Shown: positions 42,981-54,330, counted from the stretch's first letter. The stretch: DNA of 64,000 bases from Amblyomma americanum (GCF_052857255.1 NC_135505.1:42473520-42537519); one strand, 5' to 3'. Notes: generated from the letters alone by a model not told the origin. Made by a program: numbers and translations.

Positions 42981-43210
42981 ACGATGACCCCACACTGAAT
43001 TTCCGTGACAATCCTTCCACACAAACCAAATCCACAGTGATTGCACACGCATGTAAGCTCTACGCTTGTCATGCTGTAGGAATTAAAAAAAAAGTTACCA
43101 ACAAGCTCTACAGACCGCCCTGAATTGTGTAATCAGGACATGCAAACAAACACAAAACGTAACATGGACCGAGGTGCTTAAAGAAATGGCTTGGGAAGGT
43201 TGTTACTTAC

Positions 43211-43246
43211 CGTTTTGGCAATGACTCTCTCGACCAGGTGGTACAT
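43211..43246 (-). CDS. Exon 1 of the chromodomain gene (start codon and first chromodomain strand)
   Basis: A 36-nt coding exon: ATG at 43246-43244, encoding MYHLVERVIAKT, ending at the consensus donor ACG|GTAAGT (43210-43205). The peptide fits the opening Y-x-V-E-x-I strand of a chromodomain and holds the first aromatic-cage residue (Tyr2). It joins in phase 0 to SKGYLIKWKGY in exon 2, 11.35 kb away. An in-frame TGA lies eight codons upstream, so this ATG is the first possible start. Two short upstream ORFs precede it (ATGs in GCCATGGGAG near 43480 and TTCCATGCGC near 43280). The call rests on the fit of two distant exons; it is too short to stand on its own. Confidence 0.6.
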
Positions 43247-44175
43247 CAAAACTTCAGCAGAAGAAAGTCAATGGGCGCATGGAACTGGCTAACTAGATGC
43301 AGCTGATGACAGACAGTAGCGAGACAGCCTGGTCCTGAGGAGCTTAAAGGATGCGGGAGACGAGGGCAAGGTGTATGGGGGGCGATGGCGGTTACATGGA
43401 GCTGGCTAAGGGAAAATCGTCCTTCATAGGCACCGCCGAAGATGCAAGGGATCTAAATCTAGCTCAGAACGATCTCCCATGGCTCCGGACCCTGGTTTTA
43501 AAGACCTAGAAACCCGGCCCACCTCTTGCATCGCCCAATCAACAGCAAACTAACCCATCATTGGTTTACAAACTTCATGGCACGCCCTCCAATTTCGGCA
43601 AGGTTCAAACCCTCTCCCTGAAATACACAGCACATCCAAATTGCTATAAGAAAATGTAATTCCGGGAATGAACCCTCGAAATCCTTGGGCCAACAGGTTT
43701 ACGTGCCACGCCCTATTCTTCCACAGTATTACTCAAACTCTCTCCCTTAAAAAGTAAAAAAGAAACATATGAAAATACATCAAAACATTCCCATGCGGCT
43801 CCCAGCTTTACGCCAATTACCGATATTCAACCGATCGCTACCGCTGCGAGTAGTAGACTACTCGTCTTCGGGACGACTGTTGACAGGCGTCCCCGCAAAA
43901 TCTGGAAAGAGGCGCCAGCCTGTCGTTGCTACCTCTGAACACGCTTCAGCGTTTCGTTAACCAGGCCCGCTTCTCCGGACCCGTTGGTATGCCCCATCCT
44001 CTGACTTCGACGCCGTCGCGGCTTAGACGCGGCGTCTGCTTGCCGCGTCCGCGCTGACCATGCGCTATGCTACGCTATCACTGCGGTGGTTTCCTTAGAC
44101 GGGCGAAGGGGGGCGGGCGGTTTCGGGAAAACGTCTTGGCTCCTTTCCTCTGGCTCGGTCTTTGCCTTCGCCGGT
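43247..44175 (-). promoter_or_regulatory. Candidate 5' UTR and promoter region of the chromodomain gene
   Basis: Non-coding. A TATA-like CTTTAAAAC lies at about 43497-43505 on the minus strand, about 255 bp upstream of the ATG. A CpG-rich patch with GGGCGGG boxes lies at about 43980-44150. No transcription start can be proven from sequence. Confidence 0.3.
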
Positions 44176-44840
44176 CTACGCCCGCTTGCCTCGCCATGCA
44201 CGCTTCCTGCTGACGGGGATTAACAGGGAAATCGCCGCATCTCGGCGCCGGGCTGTCGACAAACCCTCGGATGGTTCGAACCTCGGATTTTTAAGCCCTC
44301 GTGTTGAAGACATCCGTGTCAGTGGCTGCAAACCATGGATGTAAGAAGCGGGAAGTGTCCCCAGGGAGCGATTAACATTCTTCCCTGTCTGTTGGATGTG
44401 CCACGACTCAAGTAGAAGCCTCCTGTGCGGGTTAGCTTCGGTTTCCAGTACATTAGTGCCGTCAACGTCCATTCGGTGGTCGCATGCCTCGCAGTGTTCG
44501 GCCGCAGCGCTGCGGTCACGGTTCAATTGTCGGACGTCCGCTTTGTGTTGCCTCATTATTTCGGCGAAGTTCTTCGTTTCCCCTATGTACGATTCCGGGA
44601 AGACCGAGCAGGACATTTGGTATACAACCTCTTGGGCCCTTTCTTTTGGGTGAGGGCCGTTTGAGGGGGGGGGGGAGAAGGCGTCCGATGGTGGTAGTCG
44701 TAAAGCCACTCAATAGACTGTGCGTTGTTAGCACCCTTCTTTACCGAGAATGCGTGCCAGCGTCTCGCTCACGCCTCTCACGTATGGAATGCAAAACGTT
44801 TCCACTTCTGGCGTGTGTTTTACGGCCGCGAGTGAGTTTC
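44176..44840 (-). pseudogene. PLE C-terminal fragment with GIY-YIG endonuclease
   Basis: On the minus strand FCIPYVRGVSETLARIL (about 44810) is the PLE segment between RT and endonuclease. After a frameshift the endonuclease reads VVYQMSCSVFPESYIGETKN, then RSAAAEHCEACDH and LETEANPHRRLLLESWHI. The YIGET core is intact. The protein tail (SLGTLPASYIHGL) runs on to 44176. It differs clearly from the PLEs at 1820-3713 and 55413-56042, so it is a second PLE family. RT and N-terminus are absent. Confidence 0.8.
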
Positions 44841-45590
44841 GAACCCGAGGCGGCGAGAACGCATACGTTTTGCTGGTTACTGCGTTAAGCGTGGCCCGCA
44901 TGGAGCGTTTTTCCGGGCGATTCGCCGGCGTCGGCGGCAGCGGAGCGCTTTTTTGCCGCCGTCGACTGCCACACCGCCGCAGCCGAACATTCTGCGTCAT
45001 AAAATACCAGTCTCTTGCGCTGTATTTTGGATATCGTCGTCTTCATCAGCGGCATCTATGCGCAACGGAACCGAACACTGAAACAGCACTGAAAACCGAA
45101 GTGCTAGCACTCCTAGTTGCAACTGGCGTAACCACGCTAACTCGTCTCAAAATTGATTTTGGTGGCACTGTCTACCTGTGCCATGCGCTGTGCTTTTAAC
45201 AAGGCTGGTAGAATTCCTTAGTTTGGCGGAGGCAGTAAAGAATCTTCTGCAGAAATTCTGATGTCTTTTTTGGGAGATTTTTGTCTGCGTGTGGAGAAAC
45301 CCTTTGCCAGGACTGACACATTAGCGATTGTAAGTTTTTTTTTTGTGACAGCCTGGAGGCAAGAGTGCGTCCATGACCTTTCCGGGCCGTTTTCGCAGAG
45401 GCGCCGACTATGTCGTGCAGCTCGTGCTTCGCACCATAGGGAACAGAAACATAGCGCATCCAAAAAGCAACCATGGACTGCGCTCCACGATTCGAGGAAA
45501 AGTAAAAGGAGAAAAAACAAGAAAGGCAGGCAAAGGCACAGCAGGAGACCCCTCCCCACTGTCCTTTTCTTCCTCCCTCTTAACACCCTG
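44841..45590. other. Unassigned DNA
   Basis: GC-rich near 44900-45000 with open frames on both strands, none of them recognisable. Confidence 0.3.
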
Positions 45591-46070
45591 CTACCGGCTG
45601 CCCGTGTTGCTCTTGAAAAAGCATTTCTCCGTACCTATGCATCTGCTCAAATCATCCTTGGCCCTTTCCGTTACCGCGTCTCCACGTTCTTCATCCGTTT
45701 GATGCTGCGTGTTGTGCGTCTTGTTCCCGTAGCCTTTTTGGGAGGAACAGTGCTGAAAATTGTGCCCTAAGGGTAGGGTGGAATTCAAGCAAGTTTTGGT
45801 TAAGACGATTCCCAATTCTTGCATATTTGTTTTAAAATCAGCGACAACAGCAACGACACATCGCTTTGAGCATGCGGCTCGAGGACGGTGTGTGATTCGT
45901 TCCGCAGTGTCGCCCTGTACCCACTGATTTCCAATGGGTGGAAGTTTTCTCGAAGCCTGGCGCTTGGTTTCTTTGAGTTGAAGTGCTCGGAAAATGGTCT
46001 TCCACCTAACATTGTGTTGAAGAAAACACTTCAACCCATTGCGCTTGGTGCGAGGTTGCCAGTGCGCCAT
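45591..46070 (-). CDS. Unrecognised open frame, 159 codons
   Basis: An ATG-initiated frame on the minus strand in otherwise non-coding sequence. The product is basic and rich in Lys, Arg, Gln and Cys; a motif such as KTIFRALQLKETKRQASRK is notable, but no family is recognised. It lies upstream, on the same strand, of the PLE fragment at 44176-44840 and could be a remnant of that element's N-terminal region, but it does not resemble the N-terminus of the other PLE. It may equally be a chance ORF. Confidence 0.2.
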   Translation of the reverse strand: MAHWQPRTKRNGLKCFLQHNVRWKTIFRALQLKETKRQASRKLPPIGNQWVQGDTAERITHRPRAACSKRCVVAVVADFKTNMQELGIVLTKTCLNSTLPLGHNFQHCSSQKGYGNKTHNTQHQTDEERGDAVTERAKDDLSRCIGTEKCFFKSNTGSR

Positions 46071-48879
46071 TAAAACTCATCATCAGCAAAAGAAAACATT
46101 TCTAGGCAATGGATACCCAAGATTCTTCACTCGATGTATCATCTAAAACTGAAAACGTGCAACGAAAACAACTCGATATGCTTATGCTAAGGACACGCTG
46201 GTGGCAAAAACGCGTATGCAGTTAGTACGTAAAGGGTGTCTGCGAAACCTTGGCCAGTGTTCTCAGAAAGGAAAGGATGCAAACTACACACAAGCCGGAC
46301 ATCATTATCGGAGGCCTCCTGTGCCACTTCAAAGACAGTCATCCCACCCCAAAAAAGGCCTAGAGGCGCCAACTCGAATGGCCCTTCCTGGGCGTACGCG
46401 TTCAGCGTCCGCGCTCTTAGTGTAAGCCAAAACCGGTCTGCGCATGCGCACTGCAGGAGACGCCAGCAAGCCTAGGTGAGGCGTCCGTGCTAGATGTCGG
46501 CATCAGCGCGCGGGCGCTCGTGTACGCGTTGGAAGGGGGGTCCGGTTTATAACAATGGAAGGATCGCCGGGCTCTCGGTGGCTCTTTTCTTCATGGCTTG
46601 AAGCTATTGCAGGTTCCCCGAACTTTTCTTCGCGGTTTAAGTTGTTCTTTCATCGCCCCCCAACCCCTTCTCTCCACGGCTTGAAATTCTCTCCGTCCGC
46701 TCGACAGGGGAAGGGAGCCAGCACCAGGAACATGGAGATGCATGGCCCATTTAAAAGTCGCTGGATCGTTCCGTGGAAGCGGCTCCCTCTTCTGACTCCC
46801 GCGGTTTGTGCGCTTAAAAAGCCGCGCTAACTCCCCGGGAGTCACACATCCAAGAAGTAGTAGTTTGCCAACAGCTTCAGGGGCAACAACAACTGACGAG
46901 AATACAAAAAGGAAGCTAAAATTGTTGGCGGCCCAGCGATTGCTATCGAATCCCTCAAGCACTGGAACTGCAACCGGTGGAATTAAAAGCAAAGAGAGAG
47001 GATAGCGAAAAGTAGATAGGAGAGCGGCAGAAAAAAAAAAACGAGGGTAGGTTGGAACTTATGCAAAAAAATATGTTCGCGCCACTCGTGCGAAAGTGCT
47101 TATGGGTATTGTTGCACATATTCGCAGCACGGTAAATTCACTGCATATTCAGGGCCGCGAGCATGTAGCGTCCTGTCGCTAATGAATCGCGCTAGCGGCG
47201 CATTGCACAAACGGGTTGGGTGGAGCGCCGAGTCACCGTACTGGAGAAAACCAGTAATCTTTTAAACATCGTGTTATCCGACAATAACTTCTGTTCATTT
47301 CTTAGCAGATTTAAATTATAATCAAGAACATTTAAGTAGAGTTTGACTATTGATTGCTGCTCTGGGTAACGGCGTAGTTACTGGCTTCCCGAACTGATGG
47401 CACACTCTTCAGAATAGTTCCCAGCATACCACTCTATGAAGTCTTCGTTAGCGGTTCATCCTTCACGTACATCTTTGACAGAATTGCCGAAACTAGCATC
47501 GATTACAGCAATGGTAAACCCCTTCTCGACGGCGAACGATCGAATCGTAAGGAGCACTTTACCAACCTAGACAAAAATGTGAACTACCACACTACTAATT
47601 GTTACATTGGACAAATAACCTACTGGCATAAAACGCAGCATCAGGTTTGCCGCCTCTTATGCGCAACACATGCAACATTCACTTAACGCATCCTTGCTGC
47701 ACTTGCACCACATCGACAAAAGATTGGAAGAGCTTTCTGCTATTGAGGCTAATAACATGAGTGTTGAAATGTAGACATTAAGACACGATTTTACAATTTT
47801 GAATGCACAGTGCAAGAACCATATACAAGTATCGGTGAGTGAGCTCTAAGTATGAGCGTCCGGGAATTACAAATTTCACTGCTTGAACGAAAGTACCTAG
47901 AAGCTTCATTGCTTTGCACTGTTATTGCGTACGCAATTCCACTATCACCTATGCCGGTGTGGTCACTGTACGCGCTTAATGAAAAATGTACCTGTCAAGC
48001 AAAAGAGTCTTCTTATAATTTCCTCTATATACCTCATAGAAGGCACACGCTTTCTTGTAGCATTTTATGTAGCAGCCCATGGCCATAGCCTCCCTCCGAT
48101 GGAGGCACTTTTGATAAAACTGCGCCTTCGTACGGCAGGCTCATCCTCCCAAAGCAACCTACCAAAGCAGGGACACTGTACCAGGGCACGGCCGGAATCG
48201 AGCTGCTTCCGCTACTCGAGCGCGGCCGCGAGCAGGGACGTGTGCCTTTCCAACGCACTGAGAGAGGGCGCCACACGTTTCATGAAAAAGCTGATGATGC
48301 ATGATCAATAGTGAAATAGCGCAGGAAGACGACTTTTACGCCATTGAAATGTAAAATACCTTATACTTCCTTAAAGGTAGGACATTACCCTACGTGAACC
48401 TGCTAGAGCTTGTCGATATATTTTAAAATAGGGCTGTAGTGAGCGATAAATTGAAGTCAAGTGGGGTATTTTTCAGTACCTCGCCATAGGCTCCATGCTG
48501 TCATAGATCATTGCTCATGGCAAACGCAATATGTAAACTACATCGATGAAACTCGACTAAATGAAACTTTAAGATGCATTTAACATCTAGGCGAGAGAGC
48601 TAATTTCTAACTGTTATGCGCGACGAAATATCGATTTTTATTTTTCGTCGCCATTGAGTTACGCGCCGCCGCGCCGCCGGCTGTCGCGAGATGGCGCGAC
48701 CGGTTTTTCGAGGCGCATGGTCCAGAATCCTGGGGATGCCCCCTTTTTGTTTGTGCCATTTCGAAAAAAAACAAGCTTTCCATCTAGGCTGACTCAGGAC
48801 GCCGCACCTCTCTCTAGTGCGAGAATGCACTAAATCTTCCCCTCGAGATTCTCTCCGAAAAAGAATACAGGCATGCAAT
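46071..48879. other. Unassigned DNA
   Basis: No coding domain is recognised. At 48040-48265 the minus strand has GCTCGATTCCGGCCG, a B-box-like string, followed by a SINE-like body, but the A box is unclear. A (TTTATTTTTCG) patch near 48640 and a GTCCGGTTTATAAC string near 46540 look promoter-like without support. Confidence 0.3.
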
Positions 48880-49092
48880 TACATGAAAGCAAGATACACT
48901 GCTACACACCACACAATACGCCAGGGGATGGCATATTTAAAGTTAAGGCAGAGTATACACGAAGCATGCATGAAAATAAACAAAAAAGCAACAACAGTCC
49001 ACCGAGGCGAGCCTCGAACATCGCTGCTTGCATGCTCAGTGCTCAGGGGTTCCTTCTGCTTCACCAGTTCGCTATAGTCCTTCACTGTCCTA

Positions 49093-49710
49093 TAGTCCTT
49101 CGCTATAGTCCTGGCACCGAATTTCATCTCTGTGAGGGGTTACTTCTATCACTGTGGCGGTAATCTTCCTAGCCTTTGTCTCTAGGCATTCTCGGGCCAT
49201 ATACCCTAAACAGCCACAGCGGTAGCAAAGGATTGACGCAGCCTTCTTTCCTCTTTCCTGCTCGAATTCCCTGCCGGCAGAATGCCCCACTATGGCATCG
49301 TTACGAACGCTTAAACCTCTGTTTCCTATTTTTTCAGTTTCTTGACACTCCCTAGCCATGTGACCTGGTTGGCCACAACGGTAACACTGGCGCATCGTCG
49401 TATGTGTTTTAAATGGCGCATTCTTCACCTCTATCTGTTCTTGCCCATGGAGTGGCGATGCCCCACCCATCTCTCTTCTACGTCGTTCACCACTGGCGAT
49501 ACCTATGCGCGGAACGCTAACTCCCGATCGTTTCCCCCGGCTGCTCTCCGCAGCCTCGACTACTTCTGTAAGTCCGTCTATTTTCAGCCAGCTCTTGTTC
49601 TCCTGTAGTGCTATCTGTCGCAGCGTGTCATTGGGCAGTACCTGTTTCAGTTTACCCACCACTACCAGCTCCATCAGCTCCTCCGTCTCGGTCACTTTTC
49701 TACTGCTGAT
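49093..49710 (-). pseudogene. Gag, C-terminal half (SCAN-like end and two zinc knuckles)
   Basis: ELMELVVVGKLKQVLP, then LRQIALQENKSWLKIDGL, complete the alpha-helical SCAN-like capsid block whose first half is at 53694-53467. Two knuckles follow: CYRCGQPGHMAREC, and CYRCGCLGYMAREC, in which the His is Tyr. A short tail, DYSEGL, is followed by a stop and by TATAGTC-type repeats. The frame stays open up to the left LINE target duplication (49699-49710). Confidence 0.75.
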
Positions 49711-49734
49711 TTCCGTCGCTTCGGGTACGCCAAT

Positions 49735-50634
49735 ATGTTTCCCATTATCGTCATTTGCGAGCCGAACTTATCGAACAAAATCAGGCTTTCTGCATATGAA
49801 TCATTTATGTCGTCAGCTGTTTATGAAAAGAGTAAGGTTTTGGTGTTTATTCGCCGTGACCTCACCTACACTCATCATCTTGTACCACCTAATGGCAGTA
49901 ATCAATATATATGCCTAAACGTAAGGAAAAAGAAACTGACATTTACTTTTGTAGGCGCCTACCTATCTCCGTCAAGTCGATTTGATTACAAAAGACTACG
50001 AGACATCCTTTCCTCAACTTCCAATCCCTGGGTCATCATTGGAGATTTCAACGCCCATCATACACTCTGGGGAAGTCGGATCATCAACGCAAGAGGCAGA
50101 GCTCTGGTATCTTTCGCCTCCAGTAATGAACTTTGGCTACTGAATGATGTAAGTCCTACGTTCTTACGTGGCTGCACGTACAGCAGCTGTACTGACTTGG
50201 CTTTCGTCTCACGAAGCCTAGTAAGACGTGCAGGGTGGTTCTCGGACATAGAGACGCACGGAAGCGACCATATCCCCCCGTACATCAAGATCAGAGGATT
50301 GACCGCTTCCAAAACACAGGATACGATCCAAAGAGTGGACTGGCCTAAATTTCAGTCTATTATGGAAGAACACTGCGACGCCAATTCATCTTTCGACTTG
50401 GAAGCGGCAATCAAGAGCGTGGTGCAAGACACTATGTGTACTCTAACATGCTCCTCGAAACTTAATGATTTTGATGTGGAACTAGATCGACTACGAGCAA
50501 TCCGACGACGTGCTGAACGAAGGTACAGACGTACAAAAACAATGTACGATCTACGGACCGCCAGGCGCACGCAAAAGAAGATACAGCGCCGGTCAGACAA
50601 ACTCGAATCGCAACGTTGGGCTGTCTTCTGTTAG
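49735..50634 (+). pseudogene. I-like LINE endonuclease (N-terminus lost) and linker
   Basis: Starts after the truncation point. Visible motifs are KVLVFIRRDLTYTHH, VGAYLSPSS, the catalytic GDFNAHH (intact, about 50045) and GSDHIPPYIKI (about 50262). A basic linker (RAIRRRAERRYRRTKTM) precedes a TAG at 50632-50634, after which RT sequence continues in pieces. The endonuclease lacks its first strands, including the LLQET-type Glu. Confidence 0.8.
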
Positions 50635-51955
50635 TCGTTAGACCCACGCAAGCCTTTATCGCAACTATGGAGAACGGTGCGCGGTCTGCGGACAGTTCTC
50701 GTACAGCGATTTCCATTCAAGGCACTTGCCCTCTCTCAAAAGAGATCGGAGATTGACGTGGCAGAGGATTTCTGCGCCACATTATCCGGCCAACTCACAG
50801 CTACCAACATTCCATCGCCTTCGAGCAGCTACACGCCACCACGTGATTTCCGGTTGGATCTACCATTCTCGATCCACGAACTTAGGCAGCATTAGCTTTG
50901 TGTAGCTGCACATCAGCGCCAGGACCTGACGGAATTTTCTACCGAGCTCTGTGTCACCTGGGGGAGCGAGCGAGAGGAGTTCTTCTTGAGGTGTACAATG
51001 AATCTTGGAGAAATGGCACGCTACCAACAACCTGGAAGGTATGTCGCCTTGTTCCACTGCTGGAGCCTGGAGAGTCGCCGTTGGAGCTCTCATCATATCG
51101 CCCGATCGCTTTGGTGAGCTGTGTGGGCAAAGTAAAGGAGAGATCGATGGTCCTCGGACGCCTGGAGTGGTACTTGGAGTACCACAACACCTACCCAGAT
51201 GCCATGGCGGGCTTCCGACGCGGTCGATCATCGATCGATAACGTCGTCTACCTGGTGACCTACATTCCACATGAGAAATGCCGTAAGCGTCTCTGCGCAT
51301 CCTTATTCCTTGACGTTAAAGGGGCGTATGACAACGTTACGCATGAAGCCATCCTCTCTGCTCTCGCAGAGGTAGGAGTGGGTGGTCGGATGTTTCAATG
51401 GATACGGAGCTATCTATCCATGCGATCCTTCTTTGTAAGCACCGAGGAAGGCCATACTTCTCTTCACTATAGCTACCGCGGCGTCCCCCAGGGCGGTGTA
51501 CTTAGCCCCGCGTTATTTAATCTAACACTAATTGCTCTCCTTGAGCACGTGCCAACCACAGTCAGGCTATCAATGTACGCGGATGACATCTGCACATGGA
51601 CACCTGCAGTAACACGCCTAAGTTGCGAGCGAGAATTCAGAGAGCCGCCACACAAACTGTTATCTACCTCCGTAATCGTGGCCTGGAAATTTCCTCCGAG
51701 AATTGCGCACTAGTGCCATTTACGCGCAAACCCATGACAAACTACAGTGTAATAATGAATGGCCAAATAATAAGACGGGTCCGGTCGTACAAGTTTCTAG
51801 GTGTCATAATCGACAGGGACTTGTCATGGAGCCCACACATATCATACGTGAAAAAACGGTTGACAGGCATCTGCCACCTGTTCAAGTTTTTCGCTGGCAA
51901 GACCTGGGGAATGCCGCCTAGTGCCATGTTACATCTGTACAGAGTGCTTTAGGAT
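50635..51955 (+). pseudogene. I-like LINE reverse transcriptase, frameshifted
   Basis: The longest piece is 50898-51713: SAPGPDGIFYRAL, SYRPIALVSCVGK, motif A LFLDVKGAYDNVTH, GVPQGGVLSPALFN and MYADDICTW (YADD at about 51573). A frameshift near 51620 leads to the thumb in 51596-51952 (YKFLGVIIDRDLSW), then another break before 51970. Upstream pieces at 50677-50895 carry a stop at 50893-50895. Confidence 0.82.
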
Positions 51956-53124
51956 TTCTGCGATACAGCTTGCCAGCAATAAACAACACAGGCAAAACGA
52001 ATCTACGCATAATACAAAGTCTTCAGGGTCAAGTGCTCCGGATCTGTTTAGGCCTGGCTCAGAGTGCTTCAACAGTGGCTACGATAGCAATAGCTAGAGA
52101 CCACCTTGTCAAGACCCATATTGAAATTGAAGTACTCAGGACCCATATAAGGCATGTAGTCAGGAATCCTCGTCACCATTTAGCCTCTCTACCAGCGGAC
52201 AGGCCACACACATCTTTCAGCCAAACGATAACTGAATATGATGAATCATTGCCAGCTTGTTTCACTCCGGCTGCGAGACCTTCGATGCCTCCTTGGTGCC
52301 TCACTCAGCCAATAATGAACCTCGCAATACATGGTATCTCGAAAAAAGCTGTTCTGTCATCACCAGCCCTAAGACAGCTCACGCTACTGCATTTGTACGA
52401 GAACTACCGTGACTCAACGCATATTTACACTCATCGATCTGTCCTTCCAAGCAGCTCCGCGGCGGCAATCGTCACTCCAGCGAAAGCTACAACAATCAAA
52501 TTTAAGACGACCCACGAGACAACATCGACGGCAGCAGAGCTCGCAGCGCTCTTAACTGCCCTTCATCACATTGGTGATGAACCGCCACACAAATGGACAA
52601 TATTCTGCGATTCGAAGGCGGCACTGCAGTCTCTACTGTCACCTCTACGACGCGGACCGCACGAACAACTAATCTTCCATATTACAGAGACGTTACACCA
52701 TATAAGTGATGCCGGCCATGAAATAACGTTCCAGTGGCTTCCAAGTCATTGTGGGATTATCGGCATTGAACGGGCGGATCACGCTGCCCGCTCAGCCCAT
52801 ACTGAGGAGCGCCACGTCCCAATTCCTCTTTCTAGAACTGACGCGGCACGGAAGCTCCGCCTACTTGCTCGGCAGTGCACCGAGTCGCAATGGAATGAGC
52901 CACTGTTAAGAAATACGCGACTGTACTCACTTGATCCAACATTAAGTCTTCGAGCGCCATCACAGCTTCGCCGTAGAGACGCCACGCTTTTATATCGACT
53001 TTGGTTGGGTGTTGCATTTACTAAAGCCTATGCCTTCCGCATAGGGATGACCGACACCCCAGCCTGTGACCACTGCGGCCATGAAGAATCAATTGGCCAT
53101 ATATTGTGCTCCTGCCCGCAGTAA
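51956..53124 (+). pseudogene. I-like LINE RNase H domain and C-terminal zinc motif
   Basis: An open frame of 384 codons from 51970. RNase H motifs at about 52420-52790: IYTHRSV (the first catalytic Asp of the YTDG-type motif is His), STAAELAALLTAL, IFCDSKAALQ and QWLPSHCGIIGIERAD. The C-terminus has CDHCGHEESIGHILCSC and stops at 53122-53124. It belongs to the LINE inserted in the gypsy gag. Confidence 0.82.
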
Positions 53125-53466
53125 AGTCCACAGAGGGCATGCCTTAGCCACGAACTTGACCATCTTGACGACCAACCGCTATAAGAAAAAGAATTCTACA
53201 ACATCGAAAGGACCTACCGTCGCAGAAGAAGGCCGTGCAAGCGCTATTGCGCTTTTTACAATCTACCGGCCTGCGTGAAAGACTTAAACTGGAACGCCTT
53301 GTGTGTGTGTGTCTCCATGTGTGCACGTTCCTTTTTTTTGCGTTTTCCTCTCTGTCATTATTCTAACCCCTATCCCCCATCCCCAGCGTAGGGTAGCAAA
53401 CCGGAGACTCACATCTGGTTAACCTCCCGGCATTTCATTTTCATTCTCTCTCTCTCTACTGCTGAT

Positions 53467-54330
53467 ATAAAATGAGTAGTAACTGCGAAGCCGGTAGCCG
53501 AACTGGCGCCACGATTCCTGCGGTCCTGTCTTAGCCGTGTCAAACATTCTTTTATACTCTGCCGGGCTTAGTCTCAGTTCCCTCAAAATTACTTCCTTTA
53601 GCTGTTTGTATTCTAGTATTTCTTTTGTGACATTTTGCACCGCCATTGATCGCATGCGGTCACTGAGGTAAGGAATCAGAGTGATGGATTGCACGCTCTC
53701 CGGTACAGCATCTCCACGGAATCAAACCACCCCGGAATAAGTGACTCCTCTTTCGGCATTCGGGGCAGTACACTGCTCAACACTGGGAGTATTTCACCGT
53801 TTCTTTCCCTTCTGAAAGATTAGATGCGCCTTGTATGCATAATTTCTCTGTCTAGAATTCAATTTGGCCCTCTCCTCTAGCCTCATCTTCTAAATTTTCA
53901 TATCGATTTGCATATTGGGTCCAGGTTCGCCCCTTTGCGCGCTTGCCTCGCTCACTCCCCCAGTCGTGCTATCACCTATCTCTGGCGACAGTAGCTTACT
54001 CTTTCCCCTCGTGTGCATAAAAGAACAAAATCTGAGAGCAGCGCTGTTCGCTCACCGTTTTCTTTCATCGTATTGTCTTCAAAGACCATCAATCAGGCCA
54101 AGTTCCAGAGTTCTCTCACAATAACTTTCATTTTAACATGCCACCAGTCCTGGTACGAATCGCCGCCACACTCTCAAGTCGCGCTACAATTGAGTCCGTC
54201 CTTCCTTGCTCTGTTCCGGTCCACGATTGTTCTCCACACCTACATCAGTGTCGAAGCTGCGGTGATCGGTGCAGATCCGTCGGCTGTCTCTTGTTCTTGC
54301 GCTGGCGTTCTTCTTTCTTGATGTCCATTT
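53467..54330 (-). pseudogene. Gag, N-terminal half
   Basis: On the minus strand, from about 53830, PRMPKEESLIPGWFDSVEML leads after a frameshift near 53690 into ITLIPYLSDRMRSM and LKEVILRELRLSPAEYKRMF, WRQFGYRLRSYY. The block ends at the right LINE target duplication and continues at 49698. More degraded gag-like text (RLEERAKLNSRQ) lies at about 53870. Several stops occur. Confidence 0.65.

Larger units (their letters stand above)
31859..43210 (-). other. Intron 1 of the chromodomain gene (11.35 kb), loaded with transposons
   Basis: The donor ACG|GTAAGT (43210-43205) and the acceptor TTTTTTTTACAG (31860-31859) are both strong and both in phase 0. Inside lie an antisense full-length LINE (37150-42980), three SINE copies in the forward strand orientation and one in reverse, a foldback element (34127-35010) and a truncated LINE (32225-33150). 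Confidence 0.65.
49711..53454 (+). mobile_element. 5'-truncated I-like LINE with 12-bp target duplication
   Basis: Bounded by TCTACTGCTGAT at 49699-49710 and 53455-53466. The left boundary falls inside the endonuclease domain. The 3' end is TTTCATTTTCATT(CT)n. It contains EN, RT, RNase H and CCHC in order. It is a different subfamily from 37150-42980. Confidence 0.9.

Noticed and set aside
28030..43300. Terminal inverted repeats making the chromodomain gene an intact Transib-like transposon
   Set aside because: CACAATG (28119) and CACAGTG (about 43032) occur but not in matching inverted positions around the exons, and no target duplication was found.
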